Assembly: GCA_964501105.1 (NCBI GenBank)
Contig: CAZCRG010000066.1
Location: 1-9,446 of the forward strand
DNA length: 9,446 bases
Direction of reading: 5' to 3'
Origin: BMS3B sp964501105
GTDB lineage: Archaea; Hydrothermarchaeota; Hydrothermarchaeia; Hydrothermarchaeales; BMS3B
This document shows, in pieces, positions 5,669 to 9,446 of the stretch. The position numbers and the translations under genes were made by a program. The stretch's first letter is position 1. Each line of letters begins with the position of its first letter. The notes under the pieces were generated by a model. That model saw nothing but the letters and a program-made list of their open reading frames with translations, did no database searches and was not told where the DNA came from.

Positions 5669-5925
5669 AGCTCAATATGGGTGCAATAATCACTGAACCA
5701 AGGAGCTCAAGGAATAATAAAACAGGTGGATGGAGAGTCTTCAAGCCTGTAATACATATGGAGGAGTGCATAGACTGCGGCACCTGCTGGATTCTCTGTC
5801 CGGATGCCAGCATAATTAAAGAAGGCAGGGAGTATAAGGTTAATCTGGACTACTGTAAGGGCTGCGGGATTTGCTCCAATGAGTGTCCTTCAGGTGCCAT
5901 AGAACTTGTTCTGGAGGAGAAGTAA
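5665..5925 (+). CDS. porD: Pyruvate:ferredoxin oxidoreductase, delta (ferredoxin) subunit
   Basis: 86 residues with two complete [4Fe-4S] motifs: C35-x2-C38-x2-C41-x3-C45-P (CIDCGTCWILCP) and C64-x2-C67-x2-C70-x3-C74-P (CKGCGICSNECP). The lead-in TGGWRVFKPV (about 20-29) is characteristic of PorD and distinguishes it from free ferredoxins. It carries electrons from the cluster in PorB to external ferredoxin. GGAGG at 5653-5657 precedes the ATG, which overlaps the porG stop by four bases. The stop is immediately followed by the porA start. Confidence 0.95.
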   Translation: MKLNMGAIITEPRSSRNNKTGGWRVFKPVIHMEECIDCGTCWILCPDASIIKEGREYKVNLDYCKGCGICSNECPSGAIELVLEEK

Positions 5926-7104
5926 ATGGCCACAAAAGATGTTATGCACGGCTCCCGTGCTGTTGCTGAGGCTGTTAAGCTCTGCAGTGTTAATGTAATA
6001 AGTGCTTATCCCATAACTCCTCAGACCCATATAGTGGAGGATCTGGCAGAGATAATTGCCAATGGCGAGCTTGATGCAGAGTATATAATGGTTGAGAGTG
6101 AGCACACAGCTATGAGTGCCTGTATAGGAGCCAGTGCCACAGGGGCAAGGGTATTTACTGCCACGTCTTCTCAGGGTCTTGCCTATATGCATGAGGTTCT
6201 ATGGATAGCCTCAGGGATGCGCCTGCCCATAGTTATGGTTAATGCGAACAGAGCCTTAAGTGCTCCAATAAATATATGGAATGACCAGAGCGACAGTATG
6301 TCAGAGAGAGACTCCGGCTGGATTCAGATCTATGTGGAGACCAATCAGGAGGCTCTTGATTCTGTGATTCAGGCTTACAAAATTGCAGAAAACAAAGAGG
6401 TTCTTCTACCAGTTATGGTGTGCATGGACGGCTTTGTTCTAACCCATACAGTTGAGCCCGTTGAGATTCCTGATAAGGAGAGTGTTGAGAAGTTCTTACC
6501 ACCTTATGAGCCCCTATATGCTCTGGACACTGAAAATCCTTTAACTATGGGCTCACTTGGAGACCCCAGCTACTATATGGAGTTCAGGAAGCAGCAGCAG
6601 GAGGCTATGGAAAGAGCTCTCAATGTCGTTGAAGAGGTTGATAGGGAGTTCAAAGAGGTCTTTGGAAGAGGCTATGGAATTATTGAGGGTTACAATTTGG
6701 ATAATGCTGAGATTGTTCTTGTAACTCTCGGCTCTGTAGCAGGAACAATAAAAGAGGTTATAGACAGCCTGGGCGATAGTAGAGTTGGCCTTCTGAAAAT
6801 TAGACTCTTCAGACCCTTCCCCAAAGAGGCTGTGATCAAAGCTTTAGCCAGGGCTAAAGTGGTGAGTGTTATTGAGAAGGATGTCTCTATAGGCCTTGGT
6901 GAAGGTGCCCTCTTCTCAGAGCTGAAGGGTGTACTCTACAACAGTGATCTCAAGCCTAAAGCTCTGGGCTTTGTGGTTGGTCTTGGCGGCAGAGATGTCA
7001 CTCCAAAGAATATTAAAGAAATAATTGAGATTTCCACCAGAGCCTTAGAGGGTAAGGAAGTTGATGAAGTTGCCTGGATTGGTTTGAAGGAGGAACAGCT
7101 ATGA
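5926..7104 (+). CDS. porA: Pyruvate:ferredoxin oxidoreductase, alpha subunit
   Basis: 392 residues, normal length for PorA. SAYPITPQTHIVEDLAE (26-42) is the pyrimidine-domain signature of 2-oxoacid oxidoreductases; VESEHTAMSACIGAS (56-70) and TATSSQGLAYMHE (78-90) follow. ANRALSAPINIWNDQSD (107-123) is the block typical of pyruvate-specific enzymes rather than the 2-ketoisovalerate or 2-oxoglutarate types. LLKIRLFRPFP (289-299) belongs to the transketolase C-terminal-like domain. It helps bind thiamine pyrophosphate and substrate at the interface with PorB. It starts directly after the porD stop with no gap, with GGAGG at 5913-5917, and overlaps porB by four bases. Confidence 0.95.
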   Translation: MATKDVMHGSRAVAEAVKLCSVNVISAYPITPQTHIVEDLAEIIANGELDAEYIMVESEHTAMSACIGASATGARVFTATSSQGLAYMHEVLWIASGMRLPIVMVNANRALSAPINIWNDQSDSMSERDSGWIQIYVETNQEALDSVIQAYKIAENKEVLLPVMVCMDGFVLTHTVEPVEIPDKESVEKFLPPYEPLYALDTENPLTMGSLGDPSYYMEFRKQQQEAMERALNVVEEVDREFKEVFGRGYGIIEGYNLDNAEIVLVTLGSVAGTIKEVIDSLGDSRVGLLKIRLFRPFPKEAVIKALARAKVVSVIEKDVSIGLGEGALFSELKGVLYNSDLKPKALGFVVGLGGRDVTPKNIKEIIEISTRALEGKEVDEVAWIGLKEEQL

Positions 7105-8072
7105 AGGTTGTCGCTGACATTCCAAGTTATGTTAAATGCAGAGGCGTCTGCGAGGCAAGTTTGAGTGCCAGCAGGTGCTTCAAGTTCAGACAGAATGTTA
7201 AGGAGGTAAGCGATGAAGAGCTCTTTGCTCAGGGCCATAGAGCCTGTGCGGGCTGTGGCTGTGCTCTTGCCATAAGGCTTGCCCTTAAGGCTTCTGGGAA
7301 GGATGTTATTGCAACTCAGGCTACTGGCTGCATGGAGGTTGTGAGCTCACCCTATCCAGAGACTGCCTGGGGAGTGCCCTGGGTACATGTTGCCTTTGAG
7401 AACTCTGCAGCTGTTGCCAGTGGTGTGGAGGCAGCTTTGAGGGCTCTGGGCAAGAAGGACAGGGTAAAGGTTATAGCCTTTGGCGGTGACGGCGGTACTG
7501 TTGATATAGGTTTTCAGGCTCTGAGCGGTGCCCTCGAGAGGGGCCACGACTTTGTATATATCTGCTATGACAATGAGGCTTATATGAACACAGGAATACA
7601 GCGCTCAGGCTCAACACCCTATGGAGCCAGTACAACCACATCACCTCCTGGAAAAGAGAGCTTTGGCAACAAAACCTTCAAGAAGGACATGCCCAGTATA
7701 GTTGCTGCCCACGGCATACCCTATGTAGCAACAGCCAGTGTTGCCTTCCCTCTGGACTACATGGAGAAAGTCAAGAAGGCTCTGGAAGTTGAAGGCCCGG
7801 CTTATATTCAGGTTCATGCTTCCTGCACTCCCGGCTGGGGAATACCCAATGAGAAGAGCATAGAGGTTTTGAGGAAGGCAGTAGATTCAGGAATGTGGGT
7901 GCTCTATGAGATTGAAAATGGTGAAGGCAGAGTTACCTACAAGCCAGCCAAAAAGGTGCCTGTGAAAGAGTACCTGAAGATGCAGAAGCGCTTCAGACAC
8001 CTGACTGAGGAGCAGATAGAAGAGATTCAGGCTTTTGTTGATGGAAGGTGGAGTGAGCTCTTCGGAGAGTGA
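7101..8072 (+). CDS. porB: Pyruvate:ferredoxin oxidoreductase, beta subunit with N-terminal cysteine extension
   Basis: 323 residues. It binds thiamine pyrophosphate through GDGGTVDIGFQALSGALERG (129-148) and YDNEAYMNTG (156-165), and the proximal [4Fe-4S] cluster through C49, C52 (GHRACAGCG), C77 (TGCMEV) and C242 (HASCTPGW). SGSTPYGA (169-176) is the usual POR block. Compared with typical PorB, which reaches GHRACAGCG within about 15-25 residues, this protein has roughly 20-30 extra N-terminal residues with three more cysteines, C13, C17 and C26. The start is supported by GGAGG at 7089-7093 and the ATGA overlap with porA, and there is no in-frame ATG before the core, so the extension is probably translated. 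C54 (CGCALA) is another non-standard cysteine. Confidence 0.94.
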   Translation: MKVVADIPSYVKCRGVCEASLSASRCFKFRQNVKEVSDEELFAQGHRACAGCGCALAIRLALKASGKDVIATQATGCMEVVSSPYPETAWGVPWVHVAFENSAAVASGVEAALRALGKKDRVKVIAFGGDGGTVDIGFQALSGALERGHDFVYICYDNEAYMNTGIQRSGSTPYGASTTTSPPGKESFGNKTFKKDMPSIVAAHGIPYVATASVAFPLDYMEKVKKALEVEGPAYIQVHASCTPGWGIPNEKSIEVLRKAVDSGMWVLYEIENGEGRVTYKPAKKVPVKEYLKMQKRFRHLTEEQIEEIQAFVDGRWSELFGE

Positions 8073-8076
8073 GTAA

Positions 8077-8964
8077 ATGAAGCTCCAGGGTGTTGAGATT
8101 GATGATACCTTTGCCGAGGCCTTTGATGCCTGGTACTCTCGTTTTTTAATCACAGCCATAAATAGAAAGTGGGCTGAAAATGCTGCCAGAGATGCAACAG
8201 GCTTTGGAACCTCCATGATAGGGTGCTCCTCAGAGGCTGGTATTGAGGGCTTCTACTCCCCTGCTGAAACTCCTGATGGAAGGCCTGGAGTAGGGGTTGC
8301 AATTTATGCAGCCAAGAAAAAGCTTGAGAAGGAGCTTATAAACAGAATAGGCCAGTGTGTTCTGACATCGCCGACAGCCAGAGTCTTTGCCCTCGGCGAA
8401 GGGGAAGAGAGTCTCGACATTGGCTATAAGATGAAGTTCTTTGGCGATGGCTACGAGGAGATTCGAGAGAGCTACGGCAGGGAAATTATAGCAGTACCCA
8501 TTATGATGGGTGAGTTTGAGATCGAAAAAAACCTGCCCATAGGTAAAGGCGTTGCCGGGGGCAACTTTATTATTCTTGCCCAGAATCAGGCTTCAGCTCT
8601 TCTTGCCGCTGAGGCTGCAGTTGAAGCTATAGAAAAAATAGAGGGAGTGATTACACCCTTCCCTGGAGGCGTTGTAGCCAGTGGTTCTAAGGTGGGCTCA
8701 AAAAAGTACAAATTTATGCATGCAACAACTAACGAGAAGTTCTGCCCCACTCTCAAGGATAAGATTGAAGAGTCTGCCCTTACCGAAGATGTTGGAGCTG
8801 TGGCTGAGATTGTAATAGATGCCATAAGCGAGGATAAAGCAAGAGAGGCCATGAAGGCTGGAATAGAAGCTGCTGTTAGAGTTCAGGGAGTTAAGAAGAT
8901 TACAGCTGGCAACTATGGTGGCAACCTTGGTAAGGTGCACATCCACTTAAGAGAGCTATTTTAA
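8077..8964 (+). CDS. ftr: Formylmethanofuran:tetrahydromethanopterin N-formyltransferase
   Basis: 295 residues, the family length (about 297). Matching blocks in order: DDTFAEAFDAWYSRFLITA (9-27), DATGFGTSMIGC (39-50), EAGIE, ETPDGRPG (64-71), IGQCVLTSPTARVF (91-104), KGVAGGNFIILAQ (157-169), GVITPFPGGVVASGSK (190-205) then VGSKKYKF, and ITAGNYGGNLGK (275-286). The enzyme moves the formyl group from formylmethanofuran to N5 of tetrahydromethanopterin, the second step of the archaeal methyl branch, used reductively in methanogens and acetogenic archaea and oxidatively in methane, alkane or lactate oxidisers. It is cytoplasmic, usually a homotetramer. It starts 4 bases after porB with a weak GAGAGTGAG lead-in, so translational coupling is likely. 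Its place behind por joins C1 transfer with pyruvate metabolism. Confidence 0.96.
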   Translation: MKLQGVEIDDTFAEAFDAWYSRFLITAINRKWAENAARDATGFGTSMIGCSSEAGIEGFYSPAETPDGRPGVGVAIYAAKKKLEKELINRIGQCVLTSPTARVFALGEGEESLDIGYKMKFFGDGYEEIRESYGREIIAVPIMMGEFEIEKNLPIGKGVAGGNFIILAQNQASALLAAEAAVEAIEKIEGVITPFPGGVVASGSKVGSKKYKFMHATTNEKFCPTLKDKIEESALTEDVGAVAEIVIDAISEDKAREAMKAGIEAAVRVQGVKKITAGNYGGNLGKVHIHLRELF

Positions 8965-8965
8965 A

Positions 8966-9446
8966 ATGAAAGTTGCTCTGGCTCAAATTGATATAGCTCT
9001 GGGCAATAAAGAAGAGAATCTCAGAAAGGTCAAAAAGGTACTTAAAAGCACAGAGGCAGAGCTGGTACTCTTCCCAGAGCTTTTTACCACAGGCTTTGAC
9101 TTTGAAAATCTTGAAGCTCTGGCTGAGAGTATCCCTGGCGAGACCACTGAATTTCTGGGCAGACTTTCTAAAAACAGGCTGATTGCTGGCACCCTGCTTG
9201 AGAAGAAGGAAGGAAAACTCTACAACACCTTTGTTGTTTTAAGCAATGGTAAACTTCTTGCTGCCTACAGGAAGATTCACCTATTTGACAGAGAAAAGGA
9301 GTTCTTTGAGGCAGGGGATATGCCAGTGCTTTTTTCCTATAAGGGAACAAACTATGGGCTCAGCATCTGCTATGATATTAGATTTCCTGAGCTTTACAGG
9401 GAGCTTATAGGGCTTGGTTCAGAGGTTTTACTTCTAAGTGCAGAGT
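8966..9446 (+). CDS. Nitrilase-superfamily carbon-nitrogen hydrolase (3' end outside window)
   Basis: 160 residues are visible of an expected 250-270. The Glu-Lys-Cys triad of the superfamily is complete: E38 in LVLFPELFTTGF, K103 in YRKIHLF and C135 in GLSICYDIRFPELYR. N87 in LYNTFVVL and the start MKVALAQIDI are also typical. The FPELFTTGFD and CYDIRFPELYR blocks place it near the omega-amidase/YafV/Nit2-like amidohydrolases, which cleave the terminal amide of 2-oxoglutaramate, 2-oxosuccinamate or similar acids; the real substrate cannot be read from the sequence. It begins 1 base after ftr and is the last visible gene of the operon. A 2-oxo acid amide substrate would fit a Por neighbourhood, but this is only inference. 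Confidence 0.9.
   Translation, partial: MKVALAQIDIALGNKEENLRKVKKVLKSTEAELVLFPELFTTGFDFENLEALAESIPGETTEFLGRLSKNRLIAGTLLEKKEGKLYNTFVVLSNGKLLAAYRKIHLFDREKEFFEAGDMPVLFSYKGTNYGLSICYDIRFPELYRELIGLGSEVLLLSAE

Noticed and set aside
5301..5813. 170-codon - strand open frame across porG/porD
   Set aside because: It is a shadow of two clear por genes; its composition is rich in Pro, Gln, Ser and Leu with no motif, as expected for antisense reading.
1..9446. CRISPR arrays, tRNA or rRNA genes, insertion sequences
   Set aside because: No regularly spaced repeats, cloverleaf-like sequences, rRNA-like stretches or transposase motifs were seen on either strand.

Overview
This window looks like chromosomal DNA of an archaeon, probably a member of the euryarchaeal/Halobacteriota lineages that carry C1-carrier biochemistry (Archaeoglobales, ANME-1/Syntropharchaeum-like or methanogen relatives). 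The reasons are an Ftr gene (formylmethanofuran:tetrahydromethanopterin formyltransferase), a coenzyme-F420-type FrhB-like protein, a four-subunit archaeal pyruvate:ferredoxin oxidoreductase, TATA/BRE-type promoters, Shine-Dalgarno sites matching the archaeal 16S tail (GGAGG, GAGGTGA) and VapBC/DUF3368 toxin-antitoxin genes. The exact lineage cannot be fixed from the sequence alone.

Layout. Positions 1-210 hold the end of a DUF3368 (PIN-like toxin) gene on the + strand. Positions 286-600 hold, on the - strand, the decayed remains of a second toxin-antitoxin pair: a ribbon-helix-helix antitoxin without its start, and a PIN toxin reduced to its two ends. Positions 628-2746 are a - strand pair: an FTR1-type iron permease followed by a TIGR04053-like radical SAM/SPASM protein. 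A double TTAGG-N4-CCTAA palindrome resembling a DtxR/IdeR/MDR1 iron box sits directly in front of the permease. A divergent MscS-family mechanosensitive channel (2852-3889, +) shares that intergenic region and is probably read from a leaderless mRNA.

From 4005 to the right edge there is one tightly packed + strand operon: an FrhB-like F420/flavin protein, porG, porD, porA, porB, ftr and a nitrilase-family amidohydrolase that runs off the window. Spacing is -4, -4, 0, -4, +4 and +1 bases. One TATA/BRE promoter at about 3941-3957 lies in front of it, overlapped by a 20-bp near-perfect palindrome.

How the genes fit together (inference). Ftr handles the formyl step of the archaeal methyl branch of the Wood-Ljungdahl pathway, and Por interconverts acetyl-CoA plus CO2 with pyruvate, the main exit of that pathway into biosynthesis. 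The FrhB-like protein could connect Por or its ferredoxin to the F420 pool. The most unusual item is that FrhB-like protein: its two halves are in swapped order (C-terminal FrhB domain first, ferredoxin-like segment and N-terminal FrhB domain second), a circular permutation of the usual architecture with all four core cysteines kept. Also of note are a cysteine-containing N-terminal extension on PorB and the tandem iron box.
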